Below are positions 7,193 through 15,133 of a stretch of 18,043 nt of DNA, piece after piece. The stretch is taken from positions 1 to 18,043 of the forward strand of contig JBATBW010000076.1 in NCBI GenBank assembly GCA_049662565.1, written 5' to 3'. Each line of letters opens with the position of its first letter. Within the stretch, counting starts at the first letter, position 1. The notes beneath the pieces were generated by a model. It saw only the letters and a list, made by a program, of their open reading frames with translations. It did no database searches and was not told where the DNA came from. The position numbers and the translations under genes were made by a program. The DNA is from JBATBW01 sp049662565. GTDB taxonomy: Bacteria; Bacillota_I; Bacilli_A; Erysipelotrichales; Erysipelotrichaceae.

Positions 7193-7200
7193 GTTATAAT
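7172..7200 (+). promoter_or_regulatory. Possible internal promoter for the ATPase-permease genes
   Basis: Extended -10 TGTTATAAT (TATAAT at 7195-7200) lies 17 bases after a weak -35-like TCGAAA (7172-7177). The promoter overlaps the terminator hairpin. It could supply the ATPase and permeases independently of readthrough. Confidence 0.5.
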
Positions 7201-7220
7201 AAAGCTAAGAGGTGAACTAG

Positions 7221-8744
7221 ATGGATTATGCAATAGAAATGTTGGGTATAACTAAAGATTTTCCAGGTATTCGAGCTAACGATAATGTTACTCTACAAGT
7301 AGAAAGAAAAACTATTCATGCGCTACTTGGCGAAAATGGTGCCGGTAAATCGACTTTAATGTCTATTTTATTTGGATTATACCAACCAACATCAGGTGTT
7401 ATTAAAGTAAATGGGGAAGAAGTAAATATTACGGATCCCAATGTCGCTACTAATTTAAAAATAGGGATGGTTCATCAACATTTTAAATTGGTTGAGTGTT
7501 TTACGGTTTGGGAAAATATTATTTTAGGTATCGAACCAAAGGGTAAGTTTGGCACAATTAATAAAAAAGAAGCGATTGATAAGATTTCTCAGTTAGTAAA
7601 AGATTATGGTTTTGAGATTGATTTATTGGCTAAGGTAGAAAATATTTCGGTTGGTATGCAACAAAAAGTTGAAATCTTAAAAATGTTATATCGTAATGCA
7701 GATATACTTATTTTTGATGAACCAACGGCTGTATTGACACCACAAGAAATTAATGAATTAATGGAAATTATGCGTTCATTAGTTAAACAAGGAAAAACGA
7801 TAATTTTAATTACGCATAAGTTGAAAGAAATTAAATCAGTGGCGGATAAATGCACAGTGTTACGTCGTGGTAAGGGTATTGGGACCGTTGATGTAGAAAA
7901 TACTTCAATTGAAGAGATGGCTAACATGATGGTTGGACGAGAAGTTAATTTTGAAATTGATAAATCAGAGTTTAGACCAGGTAAGTGTGTATTAGAGGTT
8001 TGTGATTTGGTAGTAAAAGATATTAAGAAAGTCGATAAGGTAAAAAATATATCATTTAAAGTTTATGAAAATGAAATATTAGGTATTGCGGGAGTTGATG
8101 GTAATGGACAAAGTGAATTAGTTAATGCGATTACGGGTTTAACTACGGATTATCAAGGGAAAATTATTTTAAATGGTGTCGATATTTCTAATTATTCGAT
8201 CAATAAACGTTATATGTCAGGATTAGGTCATGTTCCTGAAGATCGGCATAAGCATGGTTTGGTTTTAGATTTTAAATTAAAAGAAAATTTAGTTATACAT
8301 GATTATAATAATAAAGAGTTTTCTAAAAATGGTTTCTTAAATGTGGAAGCAATTGATAAATATGCGGATCGTCTAATTGAAGAATTTGATGTTCGTAGTG
8401 GTGAAGGTAAAGAATCTTTAACTCGTTCAATGAGTGGTGGTAACCAACAAAAAGCGATTATGGCGCGTGAAATTGATCGTTCACCAGATTTATTGGTAGT
8501 TGTTCAGCCGACTAGAGGATTAGATGTTGGTGCAATTGAATTTATTCATTCGCGAATTGTTGATGAAAGAAATAAAGGGAAAGCAGTTTTATTAGTATCT
8601 TTAGAATTAGATGAAATATTAGATTTAAGTGATCGTATTTGTGTATTATATAGTGGTCAAATTAGTGGTGAAGTTTTAGCGAAAGACACTAATGAAAATG
8701 AATTAGGATTAATGATGTTAGGACAACAGAGAGGAACTAATTAA
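7221..8744 (+). CDS. Nucleoside ABC importer ATPase (two nucleotide-binding domains)
   Basis: This is a 507-residue fusion of two ABC domains that powers uptake of the substrate bound by the BMP lipoprotein. The first domain is canonical: Walker A GENGAGKS (37-44), signature SVGMQQ (143-148) and Walker B ILIFDEPTA (162-170). The second is degenerate at the nucleotide site: GVDGNGQS (291-298) has Gln where Walker A has Lys, and LLVVVQPTRGLDVGA (424-438) has Gln in place of the catalytic Glu. Its signature SGGNQQ (405-410) is intact. This asymmetry is common in importers of the ribose/nucleoside type, so it is not a sign of decay. The length matches family members such as B. subtilis YufO/NupO. 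ATG 7221 follows AAGAGGTGA. The stop overlaps the first permease start (TAATG). The substrate is inferred from the family only. Confidence 0.95.
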   Translation: MDYAIEMLGITKDFPGIRANDNVTLQVERKTIHALLGENGAGKSTLMSILFGLYQPTSGVIKVNGEEVNITDPNVATNLKIGMVHQHFKLVECFTVWENIILGIEPKGKFGTINKKEAIDKISQLVKDYGFEIDLLAKVENISVGMQQKVEILKMLYRNADILIFDEPTAVLTPQEINELMEIMRSLVKQGKTIILITHKLKEIKSVADKCTVLRRGKGIGTVDVENTSIEEMANMMVGREVNFEIDKSEFRPGKCVLEVCDLVVKDIKKVDKVKNISFKVYENEILGIAGVDGNGQSELVNAITGLTTDYQGKIILNGVDISNYSINKRYMSGLGHVPEDRHKHGLVLDFKLKENLVIHDYNNKEFSKNGFLNVEAIDKYADRLIEEFDVRSGEGKESLTRSMSGGNQQKAIMAREIDRSPDLLVVVQPTRGLDVGAIEFIHSRIVDERNKGKAVLLVSLELDEILDLSDRICVLYSGQISGEVLAKDTNENELGLMMLGQQRGTN

Positions 8745-9853
8745 TGAAAAAGAATAAAACTTTTCTGTTCTCCCTTATAGCTGTATTTATTGGTATTTTA
8801 GTCGGTGTTGTAATTTTAATTGCGACAGGTAAGAATCCTTTGCTTTTATTTGTTGCCTTAATTAGATCTACTACGGGATATTATATTATTAATGGTACAT
8901 TCAGTTTCCGCTATATTGGAGAATTCTTCGTATCGGCTATCCCTTTAATTCTAACGGGATTATCGGTGGGTTTTGCATTTAGAACAGGTATGTTTAATAT
9001 TGGGGCAGAAGGGCAAGTTATGGTCGGAAGTTTGGCTGCAACATTTGTTGCCTTATGTGTGCCGGTACCTGATGGAATTAAATGGTTAGTGTGTTTGATT
9101 GCTGCTGCTGTTGCTGGTGCTTTATGGGCAGCTGTTCCAGGTATTTTAAAAGCTAAGTTTAAGATACATGAAGTAGTTATTTGTATTATGATGAATTATA
9201 TTGCCTTGTATTTCACCAATTGGGCAGTTGAGACAATTGATCCAATGGCAATAGGGGTACGTCGTACTGCGGATTTCTCTAAAGGTTCGACTTTGATGTC
9301 AGATTTCTTAAGGGGAATTACTGGAAATTCGCGTTTGCACTGGGGTATTTTTATTGCGATTGCTGGGGTAATTATTTATTGGTTAATTATTGAAAAAACA
9401 ACTTTCGGTTTTAATTTAAGAGCTACTGGTTTTAATAGTGAAGGTGCTAAATATGCCGGTATGAAGGTTAATAAGAATATTGTTTTATCGATGATGATTT
9501 CCGGTGCTTTTGCTGGTTTGGCAGGAGCTTGTATTACTCAAGGAGTATTTGGTTATGGTCGTGTGTTGGCTGCTATGGAAAACTATGGTTTTGATGGTAT
9601 TGCTGTGGCGTTAGTTGGTAATAGTAGTGCGATTGGTATTTTATTATCGGGTTTATTATTTGCGATGTTGCAAAATTCGCAAAACACATTACAAATTTTA
9701 GGGTTAACTAAAGATATCGTTGCGATTATTATGGCGACAGTCGTATTAGCGGTAGCGATGAAGTATGGTATTGAATATGTCATGAATTTAATAGAAAAGA
9801 AAAATGAACGTGAAGGAAAGAAACCAAAATTAAGTAAAAGGAGGGGTGAATAA
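8744..9853 (+). CDS. Nucleoside ABC importer permease 1
   Basis: This is a 369-residue integral membrane protein with about eight to ten hydrophobic segments, starting with an N-terminal helix at about 8-26. It belongs to the branched-chain amino acid/ribose-type permease family. The stretch 'GLSVGFAFRTGMFNIGAEGQVMVGS' (about 73-97) is the typical signature of the larger nucleoside permease (YufP/NupP type). 'GFNLRATGFNSEGAKYAGM' (about 221-239) resembles the cytoplasmic coupling loop. The C-terminal tail (about 352-369) is strongly basic. It starts one base inside the ATPase stop codon and ends two bases before permease 2, so the three genes form a tight unit. It should pair with permease 2 as a heterodimer in the cytoplasmic membrane. 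Confidence 0.93.
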   Translation: MKKNKTFLFSLIAVFIGILVGVVILIATGKNPLLLFVALIRSTTGYYIINGTFSFRYIGEFFVSAIPLILTGLSVGFAFRTGMFNIGAEGQVMVGSLAATFVALCVPVPDGIKWLVCLIAAAVAGALWAAVPGILKAKFKIHEVVICIMMNYIALYFTNWAVETIDPMAIGVRRTADFSKGSTLMSDFLRGITGNSRLHWGIFIAIAGVIIYWLIIEKTTFGFNLRATGFNSEGAKYAGMKVNKNIVLSMMISGAFAGLAGACITQGVFGYGRVLAAMENYGFDGIAVALVGNSSAIGILLSGLLFAMLQNSQNTLQILGLTKDIVAIIMATVVLAVAMKYGIEYVMNLIEKKNEREGKKPKLSKRRGE

Positions 9854-9855
9854 TT

Positions 9856-10812
9856 ATGGAATTGTTTTTAGGGATGATACCGGCAATTTTATATTATACA
9901 ACTCCATTGGTAATTGCTGGGTTAGGTGGTTTATATTCTGAACGTAGTGGTGTTGTAAATATCGCATTAGAGGGTATTATGGTTATGGGTGCAGTAGCTG
10001 CGGCTATTGTAACTTATGAATTAGAAAGTTTGCCTGGAATGATGACAATTGCACCATGGATTGGTTTGTTAGTGGCAATTATTGTGGGTGTTTTATTTTC
10101 TTGGTTACATGCTTATGCTAGTGTTAGCTTAAATGCGGATCAAACAATTAGTGGTACAGCACTAAATATCTTATCATTAGGATTGGCAGTCTTTGTTTGT
10201 CAAATTTTATACCAACAAGAAAGATCAATAACTTGGATTGGCGGTTTGAAAAAAGGGTTCCCACTTTTAGAAGATATTCCAGTATTGGGATGGATTTTTA
10301 AAGAAAGTTATCCGACATTTTGGATTGGTATTGCATTAGTAATAATTACATATTTTGTCTTATATAAAACGCGTTTTGGATTGCGTTTTAGAAGTTGTGG
10401 AGAGTTTCCACAAGCTAGTGAATCAGTGGGTATCAATGTTCATAAAATGCGTTATATTGGCGTATTAACTTCTGGTGGTTTCGCTGGTTTAGCTGGTGGT
10501 ATCATGTGTTTAACTTTAGGTAGTGGTCAATTTACCGCAACTGTTATTCATGGATTTGGATTTATCGCTATTGCGACTTTAATTTTTGGTAAATGGCATC
10601 CATTTGGGGTTTTAGGAGCTTCATTATTCTTTGGCTTCTCACAAGTGTTGTCGTTATATGCGAATAGTATACCTGTATTAAATTTATTGCCTCAAGTATT
10701 TTATTATATTTTCCCTTACGCTGTGACAATTGTCGCACTAATTATTTTCTCTAATACTAAGGGTGTTGGACCAAAGGCGGCCGGTGAAATATATGATCGA
10801 GGAAAAAGATAA
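9856..10812 (+). CDS. Nucleoside ABC importer permease 2
   Basis: This is a 318-residue integral membrane protein, the shorter partner of permease 1 (YufQ/NupQ type). 'GLGGLYSERSGVVNIALEGIMVMGAVAAA' (about 22-50) is the family signature near the N-terminus. 'RSCGEFPQASESVGINVHKMRYIGV' (about 178-202) is the predicted coupling loop that contacts the ATPase. Several long hydrophobic segments run to about residue 300. A very strong ribosome binding site (AAAAGGAGGGGTG, 9836-9848) precedes ATG 9856 and lies inside the end of permease 1. A hairpin overlapping its end region (10811-10835) separates it from apt. Confidence 0.93.
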   Translation: MELFLGMIPAILYYTTPLVIAGLGGLYSERSGVVNIALEGIMVMGAVAAAIVTYELESLPGMMTIAPWIGLLVAIIVGVLFSWLHAYASVSLNADQTISGTALNILSLGLAVFVCQILYQQERSITWIGGLKKGFPLLEDIPVLGWIFKESYPTFWIGIALVIITYFVLYKTRFGLRFRSCGEFPQASESVGINVHKMRYIGVLTSGGFAGLAGGIMCLTLGSGQFTATVIHGFGFIAIATLIFGKWHPFGVLGASLFFGFSQVLSLYANSIPVLNLLPQVFYYIFPYAVTIVALIIFSNTKGVGPKAAGEIYDRGKR

Positions 10813-10835
10813 ACAGTGTAGAAATACACTGTTTT
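10811..10835 (+). terminator. Hairpin after the importer genes (partial terminator)
   Basis: A perfect 10-pair stem, AAACAGTGTA (10811-10820) with TACACTGTTT (10825-10834), closes a GAAA loop. The T tract is short (TTTT, then ATGTT), so termination is probably incomplete. The stem begins within the TAA stop codon of permease 2. Confidence 0.7.
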
Positions 10836-10836
10836 A

Positions 10837-10845
10837 TGTTATAAT
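10837..10845 (+). promoter_or_regulatory. Extended -10 promoter before apt
   Basis: TGTTATAAT holds a perfect -10 (TATAAT, 10840-10845) with the TGn extension. The -35 position (TGTAGA, 10817-10822, 17-base spacer) is poor and lies in the preceding hairpin. Transcription would start near 10852, just before the AAGGAGA site of apt. Confidence 0.65.
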
Positions 10846-10871
10846 TAACTGTAATAATAAGGAGAAATTAT

Positions 10872-11384
10872 ATGAATTTAAAAGACTATATTGCATCGGT
10901 GCCTAATTTTCCTAAAGAAGGGATTATGTTTAGAGATATTACCCCTTTAATGGCAAATGGTGAAGCATTTCATTATGCAATTAACCAAATTAAAGATTTT
11001 GTTATAGAGTTAGGTGCAGATGTGGTTGTTGGACCTGAAAGTCGCGGATTTATTTGTGGATGTCCAGTTGCTTATGAACTAGAAATTGGCTTTGTACCAA
11101 TTAGAAAACCTAATAAACTACCAAGAGAAACAGTAAGTTTAGAATATGATTTAGAATATGGATCAAACAAATTGGAGATGCATAAAGATGGTGTAAAACC
11201 AGGACAAAGAGTAGTTATTATTGATGATTTACTTGCGACAGGTGGTACAGTTGAGGCAACGGTTAAACTTGTTGAAAGTTTAGGTGCTAAAGTAGTTGGT
11301 TGTGCATTCTTAATTGAATTGGATGCTTTAAAAGGTCGTGAACTTTTAAAAGATATTCCCGTATTATCATTAATGAATTACTAA
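10872..11384 (+). CDS. apt: Adenine phosphoribosyltransferase
   Basis: This cytosolic salvage enzyme converts adenine and PRPP to AMP and diphosphate. The 170-residue length is normal. The N-terminus 'IASVPNFPKEGIMFRDITPLM' (7-27) and 'VVVGPESRGFICGCPVA' (51-67) are typical of Apt. The PRPP-binding loop is VVIIDDLLATGGT (114-126), and 'RKPNKLP' (78-84) matches the flexible catalytic loop. ATG 10872 follows AAGGAGA at seven bases. It lies between a nucleoside importer and relA. The apt-relA neighbourhood is shared with B. subtilis, and here it joins purine uptake, salvage and (p)ppGpp synthesis. Confidence 0.97.
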   Translation: MNLKDYIASVPNFPKEGIMFRDITPLMANGEAFHYAINQIKDFVIELGADVVVGPESRGFICGCPVAYELEIGFVPIRKPNKLPRETVSLEYDLEYGSNKLEMHKDGVKPGQRVVIIDDLLATGGTVEATVKLVESLGAKVVGCAFLIELDALKGRELLKDIPVLSLMNY

Positions 11385-11413
11385 TCTATTAAAAAAGAAA
11401 GGGGTGACTTCAC

Positions 11414-13594
11414 TTGAAAAAATTAAATGTAACTAAAGATTTATTTGAGAGTGAAGTTCACTCATATATAACTAATAAAGAAAGTTTAGAATTAATTGAA
11501 AAAGCTTATAATTGTGCTTATCGTGTTCATCAAGGACAAATGCGTAAAAGTGGGGAACCTTATTTTGTACACTTATTAAATGTTGCCTATATACTTGCGA
11601 CTTTAAAGAGTGATCCTAAAACGATTGCGGCGGGATTATTACATGATAGTGTGGAAGATACGGGTGTTACTAAAGAGGATTTAGCTTTATTATTTGATGA
11701 AGAAATTGCCAATTTAGTGGAAAGTGTTACGAAGATTAAACAATTAAAATTTAACGATGAAAGTGAATATCTCGCAAGTAATCACCGTAAAATATTTATT
11801 GCGATGGCCAAAGATGTGCGAGTAATTATTATTAAGTTAGTCGATCGATTACATAATATGCGGACATTGGAATGGCATACACCGGAAAAACAAAAGAAGA
11901 TTGCGGGTGAAACATTAGATGTTTATGCACCAATAGCCCATCGTTTAGGGATTAATGAAATTAAAAATGAATTAGAAGATTTAAGTTTTTATTATTTAAA
12001 ACCCGATAATTATCGTGAGGTTGCGAATTTATTGGAGAAGAAAAAAACTGAACGGGATGAACATGTCCAAAAAATGATTGGTGAAATTGAAGAATTATTG
12101 ACAAAAAATAATATTCAATATCGGATTTTTGGGCGTTCTAAACATTTATACTCAATATATAAAAAAATGACTTACAAACATAAACGATTTGAAGAAATTT
12201 TAGATCTACAAGCTATTCGTATTGTAACTAAAAGCGAATTAAATTGTTATGAGGTATTAGGGCATATTCATGCTAACTATAAACCGATACCAGGAAGATT
12301 TAAAGATTATATTGCCGTACCAAAGATGAATATGTATCAATCACTACATACGACTATTGTTGGTTATGAAGGGGATATTTATGAAGTCCAAATCCGTACT
12401 GAAGAAATGGATAAGGTAGCGGAAAAAGGGATCGCAGCTCACTGGCGGTATAAAGAAGGATTGAATAATAATGCTTTAAATCAAAAAGAAATTGAAGAAA
12501 AATTATCTTTATTTAGAGATATTAATTTAATGACTGCGGAATTAGATAATCCTGTAGAGTATATGGATATGTTGCAAAAGGATATTTTTGAAGCTAATAT
12601 CTATGTAATGAGTCCTAAAGGAAGAGTTATTAATTTACCTAATGGCGCTACACCGCTAGACTTTGCTTATCGTATTCATACAGACGTAGGTCATGCGACT
12701 GTTGGGGCGATTGTGAATAATGTTTTAGTTCCTTTAAACACTCCTTTAAAAACAGGTGATGTTGTCCAAATTAGAACTAGTAAACAGAATCCGGCACCTA
12801 GTGAGGGATGGCTAAAGATTGTAAAAACTAGTCATGCGCGTAATAAGATTAAAACTTATTTCTTAAAGAAGGAACAAGAAAATCGGGCAGAAATGATTAG
12901 TAAGGGAGAACAAATTTTTAAGGATGAGCTTAAAAAGCGTAATTTGGAAGAAAAAGAGTTCTTAGATAAAACGAAGTTAGATAATATTTATAGTTATTTT
13001 TCAGTTAGTAATTATTCGGATTTGATGTACGCTATTGGAATGAAGAGTTTGAATAGTAGTGCGGTCGTTGATAAAATGACTACTAAGCGTAATGTCTTAG
13101 ATAACATTGCCAACTTGTTTGTTTCTAGTAAGAATAAGAATTTATCAAAGAGCAAATCGGGAGTGAAAGTTGCGGGTATTGAAACGATGATGATTGGGAT
13201 TTCTAATTGTTGTTTACCATTGCCTGGTGATGAGATTGTTGGATATATTACTAAGGGTGCAGGTGTTAAAGTGCATCGTGTGGGATGTCCAAATATTGCG
13301 AATAGTGGAAGATTGATTGATGTATCTTGGGATGAAGTTATCTTACGTCCATCTTATGAAGCAAAGATTCAAATTGAGAGTAAGGATCGTAATTTCTTAT
13401 TAAGTGATTTAATTACGGTAGTTGCGCAATGTCAATCTAATATGGTTGCGGTTAATTCAAAAGTTAATAATGAAACTTTAACGGCAATTACGACGATGAC
13501 TTTAATGGTTAAGGATTTAGAACATTTACGTAATGTTATTGCGAATTTACGGAAAGTAGATAGCGTTTTAAAAATTGAAAGAATAATTAATTGA
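11414..13594 (+). CDS. relA: Bifunctional (p)ppGpp synthetase/hydrolase RelA/SpoT
   Basis: This stringent response enzyme of 726 residues makes (p)ppGpp from GTP/GDP and ATP during amino acid starvation and also degrades it. The HD hydrolase is intact: His53, His77-Asp78 in LLHDSVEDTG (75-84), and RLHNMR (145-150). The synthetase domain (about 235-345) has YRIFGRSKHLYSIYKKM, GRFKDYIAVPK (294-304) and EVQIRT (324-329). A TGS domain follows (about 390-452), then a helical part, a Cys599-Cys600 zinc-finger-like region and a C-terminal ACT domain (about 648-724). All parts of a long Rel are present, so both activities are expected. The start is TTG 11414, because AAAGGGGTGA (11398-11407) precedes it at seven bases and no suitable ATG lies near. 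It ends in TGA followed at once by in-frame TAA. It is the only gene here with a TGA stop. Confidence 0.97.
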   Translation: MKKLNVTKDLFESEVHSYITNKESLELIEKAYNCAYRVHQGQMRKSGEPYFVHLLNVAYILATLKSDPKTIAAGLLHDSVEDTGVTKEDLALLFDEEIANLVESVTKIKQLKFNDESEYLASNHRKIFIAMAKDVRVIIIKLVDRLHNMRTLEWHTPEKQKKIAGETLDVYAPIAHRLGINEIKNELEDLSFYYLKPDNYREVANLLEKKKTERDEHVQKMIGEIEELLTKNNIQYRIFGRSKHLYSIYKKMTYKHKRFEEILDLQAIRIVTKSELNCYEVLGHIHANYKPIPGRFKDYIAVPKMNMYQSLHTTIVGYEGDIYEVQIRTEEMDKVAEKGIAAHWRYKEGLNNNALNQKEIEEKLSLFRDINLMTAELDNPVEYMDMLQKDIFEANIYVMSPKGRVINLPNGATPLDFAYRIHTDVGHATVGAIVNNVLVPLNTPLKTGDVVQIRTSKQNPAPSEGWLKIVKTSHARNKIKTYFLKKEQENRAEMISKGEQIFKDELKKRNLEEKEFLDKTKLDNIYSYFSVSNYSDLMYAIGMKSLNSSAVVDKMTTKRNVLDNIANLFVSSKNKNLSKSKSGVKVAGIETMMIGISNCCLPLPGDEIVGYITKGAGVKVHRVGCPNIANSGRLIDVSWDEVILRPSYEAKIQIESKDRNFLLSDLITVVAQCQSNMVAVNSKVNNETLTAITTMTLMVKDLEHLRNVIANLRKVDSVLKIERIIN

Positions 13595-13619
13595 TAACTG
13601 TTTTAAAATATGTTAAGAT
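13591..13619 (+). promoter_or_regulatory. Promoter of the T-box-hisS-aspS operon
   Basis: TTGATA (13591-13596), a 17-base spacer and TGTTAAGAT (-10 TAAGAT, 13614-13619) form an extended -10 promoter. Its -35 overlaps the relA stop codon. Transcription should start near 13626, just before T-box Stem I. Confidence 0.75.
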
Positions 13620-13620
13620 A

Positions 13621-13818
13621 AGTACAAGCTGATAATTGTAAAAGAATTATTATGAATTAATAGAGACAAAGTGGTCGGTGGAAACTTTGATGAAATAATA
13701 ATGGTAGACGTACAATTTGGCATTATTTGTAATGAATAATCGTTTAACTAGCGTTAATAGTTATAGAGTATAAATTTAGGTGGTACCACGTATAAAGCGT
13801 CCTATGGGATGCTTTTTT
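13621..13818 (+). ncRNA. T-box riboswitch leader of hisS-aspS
   Basis: This leader senses uncharged tRNA and controls transcription termination before hisS. Stem I can be built from AATTGTA (13634-13640) with TACAATT (13711-13717), with GCT-GAT/TGGC at its base like a GA kink-turn. ATTATTAT (13646-13653) pairs with ATAATAAT (13695-13702), and ACAAAG with CTTTG. The apical part contains AGAG and GGTGGAAA, as expected. The T-box itself is AGGTGGTACCACG (13778-13790), with TGGT (13781-13784) to pair with the tRNA NCCA end. The terminator is AAAGCGTCC (13794-13802) with GGATGCTTT (13807-13815) and a T run to 13818. The 3' side of the specifier loop, between the two lower helices, reads GGTAGACG. 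GAC at 13707-13709 (Asp) followed by a purine is the best specifier, and no His codon is seen there. Confidence 0.93.
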
Positions 13819-13837
13819 ATATTTAGGAGGGAATAAT

Positions 13838-15133
13838 ATGAGCGAAAATTACCAAATGCCAAGAGGAACCCAAGATATCTTTGGGACAGAAATTGATAAA
13901 TGGCATATTATTGAGTCATTAGCGAAAGACATGTGTTATTTGTATAATTATGAAGAAATTAGAACGCCAGTTTTTGAACACACGGAAGTTTTTGCGCGCA
14001 AGAATGATAGTAGTGATGTTGTGAATAAGGAGATGTATACTTTTACAGATAATGGTGGACGTTCATTGACTTTACGTCCAGAAGGAACAGCGGGAATTAT
14101 TCGCAGTTTTGTCGAACATAAGATGTATGGTAATGCGGATTTACCGACAAAGTTCTATTATATTGCCCCTAATTTTCGTTACGAAAGACCACAAAAGGGA
14201 AGAATGAGAATTCACCACCAATTTGGTTGTGAAGTAATTGGTGCGAAAAGTCCGATTATTGATTGTGAAGTTATAACATTAGGTATTAGTGTAGTTAAGG
14301 CTTTGGGATTAAAAGATATCAAAGTTTTAATTAATACTTTGGGTGATTTTGAAAGTAGAGAAGCTTACAAAGTAGCTTTAAAAGCCCACTTTGAACAACA
14401 TATTGATACGATGTGCGAAGATTGTAAACGCCGTTTAATTCAAAATCCACTACGAATTTTAGATTGTAAGATTGATGCGGATCATCAAGCAATGGCTAAT
14501 GCTCCAAAACTAACTGATTATTTAAATGATGAAAGTAAGGCCTACTTTAATCAAGTGTTAATGACTTTAGAAGCACTAGGTATTGAATATGAAGTAAATG
14601 AAAAGTTAGTTCGTGGCTTAGATTATTATTCACATACGGTATTTGAAGTTGTCAGTGTCAATGGGAATATGGGTAGTCAGTCAACATTATTTGGTGGTGG
14701 CCGTTATGATAATTTTGTTTCTTATTATGGTGGACCAGAATTAAGTGGTATTGGTTTTGGTATGGGTATTGAAAGATTATTAGTAGCTTTAGAAGCGGAA
14801 AATATTATTTTAGAAGAAGAAAAAGAGTTAGATGTATATATTATGTGTTTAGATCCAAATAATCAAACTAAAGCGCTAGCTCTTGCGACTAAAGTTCGCG
14901 CAATGGGATTTAGTTGTGATATGGACTATCAATTAAGAAGTTTTAAAGCTCAATTTAAGAGTGTTGATCGTCAAAAAGCGAAAGTTGTCTTCATTATGGG
15001 TGAAGATGAATTTGCGAATAATGAAATTACTTTAAAACATATCGCATCACAAACCCAAATTAAAATCAAAGAAGAAGAAATGTTAGAAACATTAGATGAA
15101 TTAATTGTTACAGGAGATGATCATCATGAATAG
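13838..15133 (+). CDS. hisS: Histidyl-tRNA synthetase
   Basis: This class II synthetase charges tRNA-His with histidine. The 431-residue length is typical. The N-terminal 'MPRGTQDIFG' (7-16) and 'LRPEGTAGIIRSF' (79-91) are standard. Motif 2 is FRYERPQKGRMRIHHQFG (113-130). The HisRS-specific LVRGLDYYSHTVFEV lies at 257-271, motif 3 is GIGFGMGIERL (304-314), and the anticodon-binding domain fills about 330-425. A cysteine cluster at Cys193, Cys196 and Cys210 in the insertion resembles that of many Gram-positive HisRS. ATG 13838 follows AGGAGGG (13825-13831). The last 8 bases overlap aspS. Expression is controlled by the T-box leader upstream. Confidence 0.98.
   Translation: MSENYQMPRGTQDIFGTEIDKWHIIESLAKDMCYLYNYEEIRTPVFEHTEVFARKNDSSDVVNKEMYTFTDNGGRSLTLRPEGTAGIIRSFVEHKMYGNADLPTKFYYIAPNFRYERPQKGRMRIHHQFGCEVIGAKSPIIDCEVITLGISVVKALGLKDIKVLINTLGDFESREAYKVALKAHFEQHIDTMCEDCKRRLIQNPLRILDCKIDADHQAMANAPKLTDYLNDESKAYFNQVLMTLEALGIEYEVNEKLVRGLDYYSHTVFEVVSVNGNMGSQSTLFGGGRYDNFVSYYGGPELSGIGFGMGIERLLVALEAENIILEEEKELDVYIMCLDPNNQTKALALATKVRAMGFSCDMDYQLRSFKAQFKSVDRQKAKVVFIMGEDEFANNEITLKHIASQTQIKIKEEEMLETLDELIVTGDDHHE

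Noticed and set aside
7221..8744. Degenerate second ATPase site as a pseudogene sign
   Set aside because: Asymmetric ATP sites are normal in double-ATPase sugar/nucleoside importers.
10846..10871. Riboswitch before apt
   Set aside because: Only about 20 bases lie between the predicted start and the gene.
13592..13597. relA ends TGA-TAA, raising the idea of TGA read as tryptophan as in Mycoplasma
   Set aside because: All tryptophans seen are TGG and no gene contains in-frame TGA, so a normal tandem stop is the simpler reading.
15105..15125. Longer aspS start at TTG 15105
   Set aside because: It would place the ribosome binding site inside the gene. ATG 15126 has normal spacing and gives the usual N-terminus.
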